Assembly (NCBI GenBank): GCA_005239615.1
Contig: SBBR01000049.1
Location: 1-23,695, forward strand
Length of the DNA stretch: 23,695 nucleotides
DNA from: an archaeon
GTDB taxonomy: Archaea > Iainarchaeota > Iainarchaeia > Iainarchaeales > Iainarchaeaceae
Direction: 5' to 3'
The notes beneath the pieces were generated by a model that was not told where the DNA came from, ran no database searches, and saw only the letters and a program-made list of their open reading frames with translations. Made by a program: the position numbers and the translations under genes. Below, in pieces: positions 1 to 6,587 of this stretch. How positions within the stretch are numbered: position 1 is the first letter of the stretch; each line of letters starts with the position of its first letter.

Positions 1-29
1 GAATAGGAATCGGCATCATCGTCAGGTCA
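1..29. repeat. Direct repeat, left copy, beside the ATPase gene
   Basis: The sequence GAATAGGAATCGGCATC, then an extra ATC, then GTCAGGTCA recurs without the ATC at 1634-1659. Together the copies bracket the ATPase gene. The match begins at the first base of the window, so the repeat may extend further left. A 26-of-29 match separated by 1.6 kb is unlikely by chance. The function (attachment site, duplication scar or RNA fragment) is inference. Confidence 0.75.
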
Positions 30-142
30 ACACGTCCGGGGCCGATAAATTATGCTTGTTGGTTATTTTTTATAGGCTTTCATGAGGCTTTATTTGCCCA
101 ATGAACGTTTTATAGCAAAACATAAGGCGCCATTAAATTGTT

Positions 143-179
143 TTAACGCCAACTAAATATTATACTTACTTGGCGTTAA
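143..179. repeat. Inverted repeat downstream of the ATPase gene
   Basis: TTAACGCCAA (143-152) and TTGGCGTTAA (170-179) form a perfect 10-bp stem around a 17-nt AT-rich loop. It lies 20 bases past the stop of the minus-strand ATPase gene, so it could end that transcript or be a protein-binding site. No long T-run follows on the minus strand, so a terminator role is only tentative. Confidence 0.5.
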
Positions 180-198
180 TTTTCAATAAGGCAGCAAA

Positions 199-1488
199 TC
201 AGTTTTTCAAGAGCCACTTCCACAGAGGCGTGTATTGTATTTTGTATTTTCCTTTCTTCTCGGTTTTCTCGTAGTCTGAAGTTATCACCAGCAAATTTTT
301 GCATCTGAGTTCAATCGCAGCCCTTACCAGAGGTTTTGTTTCTCGCTCCTTTGTCGATTCGTCAAGCGGGTTATAACATACTTGTATGAGCTGTTCTACT
401 TTGCTGCCTTTCTTTACCACAAAGTCAACTTCGTTATGCTGATGGTCTTTCCAATAGTAAACTTCCAAGCGGTGGTCCAACGATTTTTTTCTCAAAAGCT
501 CGACGCAAACCGCATTTTCATAAACCCTTCCATGATTTTTTGAAATACTGAAGCTTACGAAATTGCAAAAACCATGATCTATACAATACGCTTTTTTTGG
601 GGCTATTATATGCTGCTTGAGCTTGTGGGAATACCTTTCAATGACGGCAAGCAAATAAGCTTCCTGCAAATAATTCACGTAATTTTTTGTCGTATGCTGG
701 TCCTTGAGCCCTGCTATTTTTGTGAGTTTGGAATATGAGAATTCATTGGAAAAATTTGAAACAACATACCCTGCAAGCTCCCGGAAACTTTTCTCCTCTT
801 TTATACCGTGCCGTTGTATACAATCCTTTGTGACAATGTCGCCATAAATTTCCCTTACTATTTCTGCGCCAAACAGCCCGAATTCTGGAAATCCGCTACC
901 TTCAAGATATTTTTCCAGTTCATGCCTTGCCAATGCAATTTCCTCTGTAGAATAAACACTTTGTTTCAGGCCTGACATTTCCCTAAAGGAAAACGGGAAC
1001 AATGTAAAATCAAGGTGCCTTCCTGTCAGATGTGTTGCCAATTCGCCACTTAAGAGCGTTGAATCGCTCCCCGTAACAATGACCTTTTTTGTCCTGCGGA
1101 GCCTGTTGGCAAAAAGCTCCCAGCCGTGGACTTGTTGTATCTCATCAAGAATGACAAAATCAACTTCACCATACAACTCATAAAACGCCTGCAAGACCCT
1201 GTCAAGGTCATCGGTTTTCAGACTGATTAGTCGTTCATCAACAAAATTAATGTAGGCAACTTTTTCTTGCAGGCTTTGTGCAAGCAAAAGCGAAAAAATT
1301 GACTTCCCGCTTCTTCGGACTCCTAGTATTACAAGGACATTAGGGGCGGAAAGGTATTTTTTTGCAAGGCCCAGCCCTTCCCTGGCAACTATCTTTTCTT
1401 TTGTGAATTTGTGTCCTATTTCCTTACGTTGGCTTTCTATAATACGCTTCAAAACTTCTGTTTCCATGTGAATATTAATCACATGCAT
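199..1488 (-). CDS. AAA+ ATPase with DUF4143-type C-terminal domain
   Basis: This 429-residue protein has the architecture of the archaeal/bacterial ATPase family with an N-terminal AAA+ domain and a C-terminal DUF4143 region. Seen: Walker A GVRRSGKS (residues 56-63), Walker B VDFVILDEI (109-117), a sensor-like TGSDS (139-143), a helical winged-helix-like middle (about 215-310), and EVDFVV (353-358) followed by LIQV (367-370), the remnant PD-(D/E)XK nuclease-like signature common in this family. The cellular role of these proteins is poorly known; they are frequently transferred between genomes. The gene is visibly AT-richer than its neighbours, stands alone on its strand and is bracketed by a direct repeat, all consistent with acquisition. 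The start may be the ATG at 1488 or the in-frame ATG at 1467. A TATA box and a palindrome lie just upstream. Confidence 0.9.
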   Translation of the reverse strand: MHVINIHMETEVLKRIIESQRKEIGHKFTKEKIVAREGLGLAKKYLSAPNVLVILGVRRSGKSIFSLLLAQSLQEKVAYINFVDERLISLKTDDLDRVLQAFYELYGEVDFVILDEIQQVHGWELFANRLRRTKKVIVTGSDSTLLSGELATHLTGRHLDFTLFPFSFREMSGLKQSVYSTEEIALARHELEKYLEGSGFPEFGLFGAEIVREIYGDIVTKDCIQRHGIKEEKSFRELAGYVVSNFSNEFSYSKLTKIAGLKDQHTTKNYVNYLQEAYLLAVIERYSHKLKQHIIAPKKAYCIDHGFCNFVSFSISKNHGRVYENAVCVELLRKKSLDHRLEVYYWKDHQHNEVDFVVKKGSKVEQLIQVCYNPLDESTKERETKPLVRAAIELRCKNLLVITSDYEKTEKKGKYKIQYTPLWKWLLKN

Positions 1489-1500
1489 TATTAAAAAGCT

Positions 1501-1517
1501 TGTGGTTTGAAACCACA
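1501..1517. promoter_or_regulatory. Perfect palindrome, candidate operator of the ATPase gene
   Basis: TGTGGTTTGAAACCACA is an 8+1+8 perfect palindrome lying between the minus-strand TATA box (1521-1530) and the ATPase start at 1488. This is where an archaeal repressor would block RNA polymerase. The symmetry is seen directly; repressor binding is inferred. A short hairpin in the leader RNA is the alternative. Confidence 0.5.
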
Positions 1518-1520
1518 GAC

Positions 1521-1530
1521 ATTTTATATC
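1521..1530 (-). promoter_or_regulatory. TATA box of the ATPase gene
   Basis: Read on the minus strand this is GATATAAAAT, a good archaeal TATA element. Initiation about 25 nt downstream would fall near 1500, giving a leader of roughly 10 nt before the ATG at 1488. Confidence 0.5.
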
Positions 1531-1540
1531 TCTTAGTCAG

Positions 1541-1665
1541 GTGATGACCTATACTCTCTGTGTGTCATCGCTCCTTTTTGGGTTGAGGCCAAATAACCCT
1601 GGATTCAGTCCGCCCATCTATCGTCATCTTCCCGAATAGGAATCGGCATCGTCAGGTCATCATAG
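1541..1665. ncRNA. Possible small structured RNA between the ATPase gene and purE
   Basis: No reading frame is convincing in 1489-1722. TGATGACCT (1542-1550) can pair with AGGTCATCA (1654-1662), closing a 103-nt interior that holds further short stems, for example GGGTT with AACCC. On the minus strand the segment from about 1664 to 1600 also has box C/D-like order: ATGATGA, a weak CCGA, GATGACG, then CTGA. The right copy of the direct repeat lies inside it. No known RNA family was recognised, the strand is undecided and the call is tentative. Confidence 0.25.
1634..1659. repeat. Direct repeat, right copy, beside the ATPase gene
   Basis: This is the second copy of the repeat at 1-29, lacking the internal ATC. 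It sits in the intergenic stretch between the ATPase promoter and the end of purE, so the interval 30-1633 behaves like a repeat-bracketed cassette carrying one gene. Confidence 0.75.
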
Positions 1666-1722
1666 GCCAAGATGAGTCTTGGTGAAGAGGATTTTTAATC
1701 CGGTTTCCGACCTTGCCGCGTC

Positions 1723-2205
1723 TCATAGCTTTATCTTGCCAACTTCCACTGCCGTTTTCTGTGCATACTTCTCAAGCTTTTGGGCAAGCTCCGGGCGCTT
1801 TATGGAGAGGATGCGCGCCGCGAGCAGCCCAGCGTTCTTCGCGTTGCCTATTCCAACAGTGGCAACAGGCACGCCACCGGGCATTTGCACGGTTGAGAGC
1901 AGCGAGTCGAGGCCCTTGAGCGCCTTCGATTCCAATGGAACACCTATTACTGGCAGGGTTGTCAGGGCTGCGGTGACTCCCGCAAGGTGCGCCGCGCCAC
2001 CAGCGCCTGCAATGATGACCTCGATGCCGCGCTTCCTCGCGCCTTTCGCGTACTCGAATGCCATGCCAGGGGTCCTGTGTGCTGAAACCACCCTCATTTC
2101 ATTAGCAATGCCAAATTCGTCCAAGGCTGCCTGAGCCTCCTTCATAACTTCAAAGTCGCTCTTGCTCCCCATTATTATCCCGACAAGCGGTCCTGTGCCA
2201 ACCAT
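1723..2205 (-). CDS. purE: PurE, N5-carboxyaminoimidazole ribonucleotide mutase family
   Basis: PurE makes 4-carboxy-5-aminoimidazole ribonucleotide in de novo purine synthesis, in the cytoplasm. The 160-residue length and the three signature blocks fit the family: GSKSD (13-17), SAHRTP (41-46) and GAGGAAHL (67-74). The ATG start is supported by GAGGTG six bases upstream. A possible TATA element (TTTAATTG, minus strand) lies near 2243-2250. No PurK gene is seen in the window, so whether the enzyme acts on N5-CAIR (class I) or directly on AIR plus CO2 (class II) cannot be settled here. The gene is transcribed away from the histone gene across a 220-bp divergent region. Confidence 0.95.
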   Translation of the reverse strand: MVGTGPLVGIIMGSKSDFEVMKEAQAALDEFGIANEMRVVSAHRTPGMAFEYAKGARKRGIEVIIAGAGGAAHLAGVTAALTTLPVIGVPLESKALKGLDSLLSTVQMPGGVPVATVGIGNAKNAGLLAARILSIKRPELAQKLEKYAQKTAVEVGKIKL

Positions 2206-2361
2206 AGAAACACCTCTTATGCCAGATTTATTGGGCAGTTAACAATTAAACATTTGCTGTGGCCGGATTCGCCAGGCAGGTCCCAGTTCGGGTGAGATGT
2301 TTCTGCGGCCGCGAATATAAATGCCTTAAATGCCCCCAAATCGCCGATTAACGCTTATTGG

Positions 2362-2370
2362 TTTATAAAT
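2362..2370 (+). promoter_or_regulatory. TATA box of the histone gene
   Basis: TTTATAAAT is a textbook archaeal TATA box. A start near 2391 would give a 35-nt leader carrying the strong Shine-Dalgarno AAGGAGG (about 2410-2417) eight bases before the ATG at 2426. A second TATA-like site, AATATAAAT, lies at about 2316-2324. The rest of 2206-2361 is GC-rich, includes GCGGCCGC, and shows no gene. Confidence 0.6.
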
Positions 2371-2425
2371 CTTTTTTTGCCGGTTCTATCAGTTCTTCCG
2401 ATTGGGGGAAAAGGAGGTTACCTAT

Positions 2426-2602
2426 ATGGCAGAGGTTCTTGTAGTCGGTTCGAAGGTCAAGGAAGCGATAAAGAAGGGCGGCTGCAACACCGCCGGGGAT
2501 GCTGTCGAGGCGCTCAGCGAAGTAGTGGCGTGGCACATAAAGAAAGCGTGCGAACGCGCAAAGGCGAATGGCAGGAAGACCGTCAGGGCAGTCGACTTTT
2601 AA
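2426..2602 (+). CDS. Short archaeal histone-fold protein with truncated third helix
   Basis: This 58-residue protein begins at an ATG preceded by AAGGAGG. Helix 1 is about residues 3-18, loop 1 (GGCNTAG) about 18-24, the long helix 2 about 24-48, and the loop-2 signature NGRKTVRAVDF closes the protein. Canonical archaeal histones carry the same GRKTV-x-A-x-D block but continue with a third helix of about 8-10 residues; here TAA follows directly after the equivalent of D-I. It therefore resembles the short prokaryotic histones with a reduced third helix (face-to-face or dimer types) rather than nucleosome-forming ones. DNA binding is inferred from the family. It stands alone, with its own promoter and a strong terminator. 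Confidence 0.85.
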   Translation: MAEVLVVGSKVKEAIKKGGCNTAGDAVEALSEVVAWHIKKACERAKANGRKTVRAVDF

Positions 2603-2614
2603 TTTTTATTTTCT

Positions 2615-2660
2615 TTGGGGAGGCCTCTTCCCCAACCGCTATTTTTCCCTGCGTTTTTTT
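2615..2660 (+). terminator. Hairpin and T-runs between convergent genes
   Basis: TTGGGGA (2615-2621) pairs with TCCCCAA (2629-2635). The stem is followed by TATTTTT and a seven-T run ending near 2660. It directly follows the histone stop codon and precedes the end of the convergent M24 peptidase gene. Confidence 0.6.
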
Positions 2661-2662
2661 CA

Positions 2663-3340
2663 TCATCCTATTTCAATGAGCTTTTTCGTGGCGTGTGACA
2701 GCCCCCTATAGCCTTTTTTCGTGACCAAAATATCATCCTCGACCCTTATGCCGAAATTTTTTGGCACATATACGCCAGGCTCTATTGTGACAATGTCCCC
2801 GGCGGAGAGGAACTGGCCCTCCTTTTTCGAGAGGCGCGGCTTGGCGTGGATGATTTTCTTGAGGCCGTGCCCTAGGCCGTGGCCGAAATATTTCGCGTGC
2901 CCCCCTAGCAGTTTTTTCGCGTACAAATAAATCCGGTGGCCGTCGGCGCCTTCCCTTATTTTTTTCGTGCACAGCACATTTACCCGCAGGACCTTGCCAT
3001 ATATTGCCTTCTCTTTTTTTGATGCCTTTCCGAAATATATTGTGCGCGTCATGTCGGAGCAGTAGCGGTTGAACCGCGCGCCGAAATCTATCACGCAAAA
3101 GCCGCCGCCTGCAAGCCTTGAATTTGTGGGCCGATGGTGCCAGTCAACAGCATTTTTGCCTATAGCCACAATCGGCGAGAATGCGAGCCCTGCCCCGGCC
3201 TTCCGCATCTCATATTTTATGAAGCGCGCAACATCAAGCTCCTTTGAAAATTCCCCGGCGCGCGCCCTCGCGACGATTTTGGAGAAAACCCTGTCGTTGA
3301 GGCGGCAGCCCCTGGTGATGTTTTTGAGTTTCTTGTCCAA
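2663..3340 (-). CDS. M24-family metallopeptidase (Xaa-Pro aminopeptidase-like)
   Basis: A pita-bread-fold peptidase of 225 residues. All five expected metal ligands are visible: D85 (VIDFG), D96 (SDMTRT), H154 (FGHGLGHG), E187 (TIEPGVY) and E201 (RVEDD). The substrate-site histidine lies in DWHHRPTN (66-73). The protein holds only the catalytic domain plus a short N-terminal part, without the usual creatinase-like N-terminal domain, so it is shorter than typical prolidases; methionine aminopeptidase activity is less likely from motif details but cannot be excluded. The start is a TTG (3340) with GGGTGAGG just upstream, a start type repeated elsewhere in this window. It probably removes N-terminal residues from peptides in the cytoplasm. 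Confidence 0.88.
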   Translation of the reverse strand: MDKKLKNITRGCRLNDRVFSKIVARARAGEFSKELDVARFIKYEMRKAGAGLAFSPIVAIGKNAVDWHHRPTNSRLAGGGFCVIDFGARFNRYCSDMTRTIYFGKASKKEKAIYGKVLRVNVLCTKKIREGADGHRIYLYAKKLLGGHAKYFGHGLGHGLKKIIHAKPRLSKKEGQFLSAGDIVTIEPGVYVPKNFGIRVEDDILVTKKGYRGLSHATKKLIEIG

Positions 3341-3388
3341 GGTGCCTCACCCTAAAACCGTATGGGCGCAGGTTTTGTTTTTTTGCCG

Positions 3389-3901
3389 TCAGGGCGTGAT
3401 GCGCGTCACTTCATAATAGTTGATTTCGTTCTCCGAATCAACCACTGCGTTGAGGAGCTTCGTCTTGAGGTTCCCGGCGAGCCTGACCATGCGCGAAAGC
3501 TCGATGAAATTGTACTTGTCGTCCTGTGCCGTGACGTTGATGCACCACTGTGAGTGCGCCTCGCCCGGCTTCTTGCCGCGCGGGTAAACACGGAAATCAA
3601 ACCCAAACTTGAAGCCGGTTTTCACGACAAATCCGCGCTCGCGCAGGTCGCGGAATACCTGGTGCTTGAGGTAAAAGTTCTTGATTTTTTTCCCGGCGTA
3701 CTTGGCCATTTCCTCTTCAGAAACTTGCCCCCCTGTCCTCGAGTCGTCGATTTTGAATTTTTCCTTCTCCATCAGGAAGAGGCCCTCGAAGAGGTCGAAC
3801 ACCAATTCGCGCTCCTTCTGCTCGCCGAAACCTCTCTGCCGCAAGGTGTCAGCGAGCCTCTTGTCCCTGCAAAGGACTTTGTTGTCGATTAGAAGGGCCA
3901 T
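3389..3901 (-). CDS. endA: tRNA-splicing endonuclease EndA
   Basis: EndA cuts tRNA precursors at bulge-helix-bulge introns. The 170-residue length matches the homotetrameric archaeal type. The catalytic triad is visible: Y106 in FDFRVYPRG, H116 in EAHSQW, and K148 in LKTKLLNAVVD, with the typical C-terminal NYYEVTRI strand. The ATG is directly preceded by GTGAGGAG, so either ribosome binding is unusually close or the leader is short. It is divergent from trpS, and the 56-bp intergenic stretch is AT-rich (TTTATTATTAAATACTTT). No intron-bearing tRNA is present in the window. Confidence 0.93.
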   Translation of the reverse strand: MALLIDNKVLCRDKRLADTLRQRGFGEQKERELVFDLFEGLFLMEKEKFKIDDSRTGGQVSEEEMAKYAGKKIKNFYLKHQVFRDLRERGFVVKTGFKFGFDFRVYPRGKKPGEAHSQWCINVTAQDDKYNFIELSRMVRLAGNLKTKLLNAVVDSENEINYYEVTRITP

Positions 3902-3957
3902 CTCCTCACTGTTTATTATTAAATACTTTGAAACGGTTATTTAAAAGGTGCATTTGC

Positions 3958-5043
3958 TTGGATAAAATCGACCCTTGGGGCTCGTTTGCAGTCAGGGACT
4001 ACGGGCACGTGTTCAGCGAGTTCGGCCTCCAGCCTTTCCCGAAGAAGTATTCCGAAACGCTTGGCCATTACCTGTTCGGGCGCGGCATTGTGGTGGCGCA
4101 CCGCGACTTTAACAGTGTGCTTTCCCGCATTGCCCCGAAGAAGCCTTTCGTGAACATCACCGGCATTGCATCATCCGGCCCTTTCCACCTCGGCCACAAG
4201 GTGGACATCGACCTATTTAAATTCTTCAAGGCGAAGGGTGCGCGCAACTACTTTGCTGTATGCGACCTTGATGCATTCCTGAGCAGGCCTGATGAGAAGA
4301 TTCCAGACCTTAAAACCGCTAAAAAGTGGGCCGTCCAGAACGTCGCGGATGCACTCAGCCTCGGCTTGGAGGAAGAAGACATTTACGTACAGTCACGCAA
4401 AGAGAATAGGTATTATGAGTTTGCCTTCGAGCTCAGCAAGAAAATCACGAAGAACACGTTCGAGGCCGTTTATGGCCACGTCGATTTGGGAAAGGTCGCA
4501 GCGAATTTCCTGCAGTACGCGGATATCCTGCACCCGCAGCTGCAAGAGTTCGAGGGGCCGATGCCATCTATAACCGGAATAGGCATTGACCAAGACCCGC
4601 ACGCGCGCCTGACCCGCGACATAGCTAAGCGTCTGCCGTACAAACTGGAAGTGCCTTCCTTCATTTACTTCAGGCACCAGTCTGGCCTGCAGCCCGGCCA
4701 GAAAATGTCGGCATCGGTTCCCGATAGCGCGATTTTCCTAAGCGATGACCTAAAGCTTGTTGAAAAGAAAATCAGGCGCGCCTTCTCAGGTGGGCAGCCA
4801 ACGATTGAGGAGCACAGGGCAAAGGGCGGGAACCTCGAAATCGATTTGGTCTTCGAAATGCTCAGGTTCCACTACCCTAACACACGAAAGCTTGAGAAAA
4901 TCGGCGAGGAGTTCGCAAGCGGGAAGATGCTCGCATCCGAGCTAAAGCAGTTTGCAATAGATTTCTTCGTGCCGATGCTAAAGGAGCACCAGACGCGCGT
5001 GAAGGAAAACATGAAGTCGGCGGAGAAGATTGTTTACGGGTGA
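3958..5043 (+). CDS. trpS: Tryptophan--tRNA ligase
   Basis: A class I aminoacyl-tRNA synthetase that charges tRNA-Trp. It is of the archaeal/eukaryal type: the N-terminal IDPWG segment, a HIGH-equivalent HLGH (77-80), GIDQDP (209-214), typical of TrpRS rather than TyrRS, and a KMSKS-equivalent KMSAS (249-253). The frame is open from a TTG at 3928, but the TTG at 3958 is preferred because AAAGGTG lies seven bases upstream and the protein then begins MDKIDPWG, as expected for the family. This gives 361 residues. A small zinc-finger gene starts five bases after its stop codon and is probably co-transcribed. Confidence 0.93.
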   Translation: MDKIDPWGSFAVRDYGHVFSEFGLQPFPKKYSETLGHYLFGRGIVVAHRDFNSVLSRIAPKKPFVNITGIASSGPFHLGHKVDIDLFKFFKAKGARNYFAVCDLDAFLSRPDEKIPDLKTAKKWAVQNVADALSLGLEEEDIYVQSRKENRYYEFAFELSKKITKNTFEAVYGHVDLGKVAANFLQYADILHPQLQEFEGPMPSITGIGIDQDPHARLTRDIAKRLPYKLEVPSFIYFRHQSGLQPGQKMSASVPDSAIFLSDDLKLVEKKIRRAFSGGQPTIEEHRAKGGNLEIDLVFEMLRFHYPNTRKLEKIGEEFASGKMLASELKQFAIDFFVPMLKEHQTRVKENMKSAEKIVYG

Positions 5044-5048
5044 GCAAA

Positions 5049-5195
5049 ATGGTAAAGAGCGCCAGCGGCAATTTCGAATGCGGGGCCTGCGGGCTGAGGT
5101 ACGCTGATGAAAAGATTGCGGAGAAGTGCGAGGCGTTCTGCACGGAACACAATGCGTGCAGCCTCGAGATAATAAGGTTAGCAGTCAAAGGCTGA
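5049..5195 (+). CDS. 48-residue cysteine-rich zinc-finger-like protein
   Basis: A short ATG frame placed five bases after trpS. Cysteines are C11, C14, C27, C31 and C37 with H34, arranged as CGACG, then KCEAFC, then H-x2-C. This resembles small archaeal proteins that combine a CxxCG knuckle with an A-x-x-C-E-x-W/F-C-x-x-H pattern; the family name is not certain and no function is known. The balanced charged and hydrophobic composition and the tight spacing to trpS support a real gene. Zinc binding is inferred from the cysteine pattern. The 3' end overlaps a hairpin that may end transcription. Confidence 0.7.
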   Translation: MVKSASGNFECGACGLRYADEKIAEKCEAFCTEHNACSLEIIRLAVKG

Positions 5196-5214
5196 GCCGT
5201 TTCGGTTGGCTTTG
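5186..5214. terminator. Bidirectional terminator hairpin
   Basis: CAAAG (5186-5190) pairs with CTTTG (5210-5214), and the stem continues with GC-rich pairs around the loop GTTTC. It lies at the junction of the convergent trpS/zinc-finger and Usp-like genes. No strong T-run follows, so the call rests on stem and position. Confidence 0.4.
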
Positions 5215-5218
5215 CATT

Positions 5219-5587
5219 TCAAATCACTTCCGTCTCGATTTTCTCCTTTATAAGCCTGTTCACGAGCTCGTTGAAATACTGGTTGTGCTGCTTGTAGAAC
5301 ACAATCTTGTCGACCTTGCGCAGAAGCGCGATGTTTATTATCTTGCTCTGCGTGTCCCCCCATTCCACTATGTCCTCAACGCTTTTCCTCTTCTGGCCGA
5401 GCAGCTTTTTCGCGTTGTCCATTATGCCGCGCGCCTTCTGCAGGAAGCCGGCCGCGAACCCGAACCTTTCCTTAGGGCTCGGGTCCACGACCACAAGCAG
5501 TATGACGTCGGTGGCGCCCTTGGAAGCCTTCTCAAGGAACTCCGGGTCGTCTTCCTTTTCCGAGAGGACTGGTATGAGGATTTTCAT
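5219..5587 (-). CDS. Universal stress protein (UspA)-like protein
   Basis: About 122 residues with the alternating strand-helix pattern of a single Usp domain: an opening strand MKILIPVLS, a second strand VILLVVVDPS, and the helix and strand SKIINIALLRKVDKIVFYKQ. The ATP-binding G-x2-G-x9-G-S/T loop of canonical Usp proteins is not recognisable, so it may belong to the non-ATP-binding class. The upstream gene ends at 5593, and an alternative GTG start at 5596 would overlap that stop as GTGA; the ATG at 5587 is preferred. Either way the two genes form one minus-strand operon. Confidence 0.6.
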   Translation of the reverse strand: MKILIPVLSEKEDDPEFLEKASKGATDVILLVVVDPSPKERFGFAAGFLQKARGIMDNAKKLLGQKRKSVEDIVEWGDTQSKIINIALLRKVDKIVFYKQHNQYFNELVNRLIKEKIETEVI

Positions 5588-5592
5588 TGTAG

Positions 5593-6441
5593 TCACTCGA
5601 TGTACTGGTAGAAGTCCTTTCTCTTTTCTATTACCTGCCCCTCCTCTTTGAGGAACTCGAGGGCAATCCTTGCAAGGGTTGGTGTGAGAACGAGCTTCTC
5701 CACAAGCTCAGAAAGCCTGGCGGATTTCGACTTCTTTATTTCATCCAGCACTTTCGCTTCAGTGCCTTCGAGCAAATCCGTGTAAATGATGAAGAATTCT
5801 CCCGTAAAAGCGCGCGTGCCCTTTATCTCGCCCGCCTTTATGCTGTCCATAAGCTCCTCGCTCAGCGCCTTTGCTCGCTCCTCGTTCTTCACCACCAGGA
5901 AACCGTCCTTCTCGAGGGTGAAGTCCTGGAAGGGCTTTTCTGTGTTCTCGAACTTCCTTGGAGTTTGAGTCGGCTTCACGATTTTTTTAGGGAGCGTGTA
6001 AAGTGCCTTCCTGAATACCTCGCTCGACTTGAACCTAACCACTTCCCCGCGTGCAAGCATCTCCGCGAACTTTTTGCGTTCCTCAGGCGAGAGCTTTTTC
6101 TCGAACCAGCCTTCCATCCTGTCTCGTGGGGGGGCTTTCCTCAGGAGGCCGATTATCTTCTGCTTGACATCGTCGGTCTGCTCTGCCCGCATATGCCCAT
6201 CCGACTGCCATAAATTTTTTTCCTCCGCGGCTTTTCCCTCACCAGGCGCTGTTTCTCGCCCCACATTTTTTTCAGCCGCCCCTTTTCCAGCCCCGACTCC
6301 GGCACCCTCAACAAGCACCCAGATGCCATCGCGCGCCTTTGAAAGCTCGTAGAACGCGTCTGGCTTCGTGCCGAGCTCCTTCGCCTCGGCAGCGCTGAAT
6401 GACAGCATGAATGCCGTGCCTCTTTTCGCGACCTGTGCCAT
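5593..6441 (-). CDS. Unrecognised 282-residue protein, probable C-terminal winged helix
   Basis: I do not recognise this family. Visible parts: an N-terminal alpha/beta segment (about residues 1-45), a Gly/Ala/Lys-rich low-complexity linker (about 46-75), a charged helical region with KKLSPEERKKFAEMLARGEV (about 118-137), a basic proline-containing connector, a domain around EKDGFLVVKNEERAKALSEE, and a C-terminal winged-helix-like unit (ARLSELVEKL, then TPTLARIALEFLKEEG). DNA binding is therefore possible but unproven. The frame opens with TTG at 6450; the ATG at 6441 is preferred. A minus-strand TATA-like TTTTTAA lies at 6472-6479. It is translationally close to the Usp-like gene downstream. 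Confidence 0.75.
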   Translation of the reverse strand: MAQVAKRGTAFMLSFSAAEAKELGTKPDAFYELSKARDGIWVLVEGAGVGAGKGAAEKNVGRETAPGEGKAAEEKNLWQSDGHMRAEQTDDVKQKIIGLLRKAPPRDRMEGWFEKKLSPEERKKFAEMLARGEVVRFKSSEVFRKALYTLPKKIVKPTQTPRKFENTEKPFQDFTLEKDGFLVVKNEERAKALSEELMDSIKAGEIKGTRAFTGEFFIIYTDLLEGTEAKVLDEIKKSKSARLSELVEKLVLTPTLARIALEFLKEEGQVIEKRKDFYQYIE

Positions 6442-6587
6442 TGTTACCAATAATGTGCTTGTGGGAATGGGTTAAAAATCCGTCAATTCGCGGGCTTTTC
6501 TTAGCAACTCTGGCATGATGCTCTTTGTCAATTTTATAGGTATCAGGCTTTTAAAAATGGTTTTCCCCTATTCCTTGCGGGGTTAAA

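Noticed and set aside
2206..2330. tRNA-like or other RNA gene between purE and the histone gene
   Set aside because: The GC-rich stretch has short complementary segments but no cloverleaf or known RNA motif; it is better read as divergent promoter DNA.
3928..3957. Upstream TTG start for trpS
   Set aside because: It lacks a ribosome site and adds a basic, non-conserved ten-residue leader; the TTG at 3958 has AAAGGTG at good spacing.
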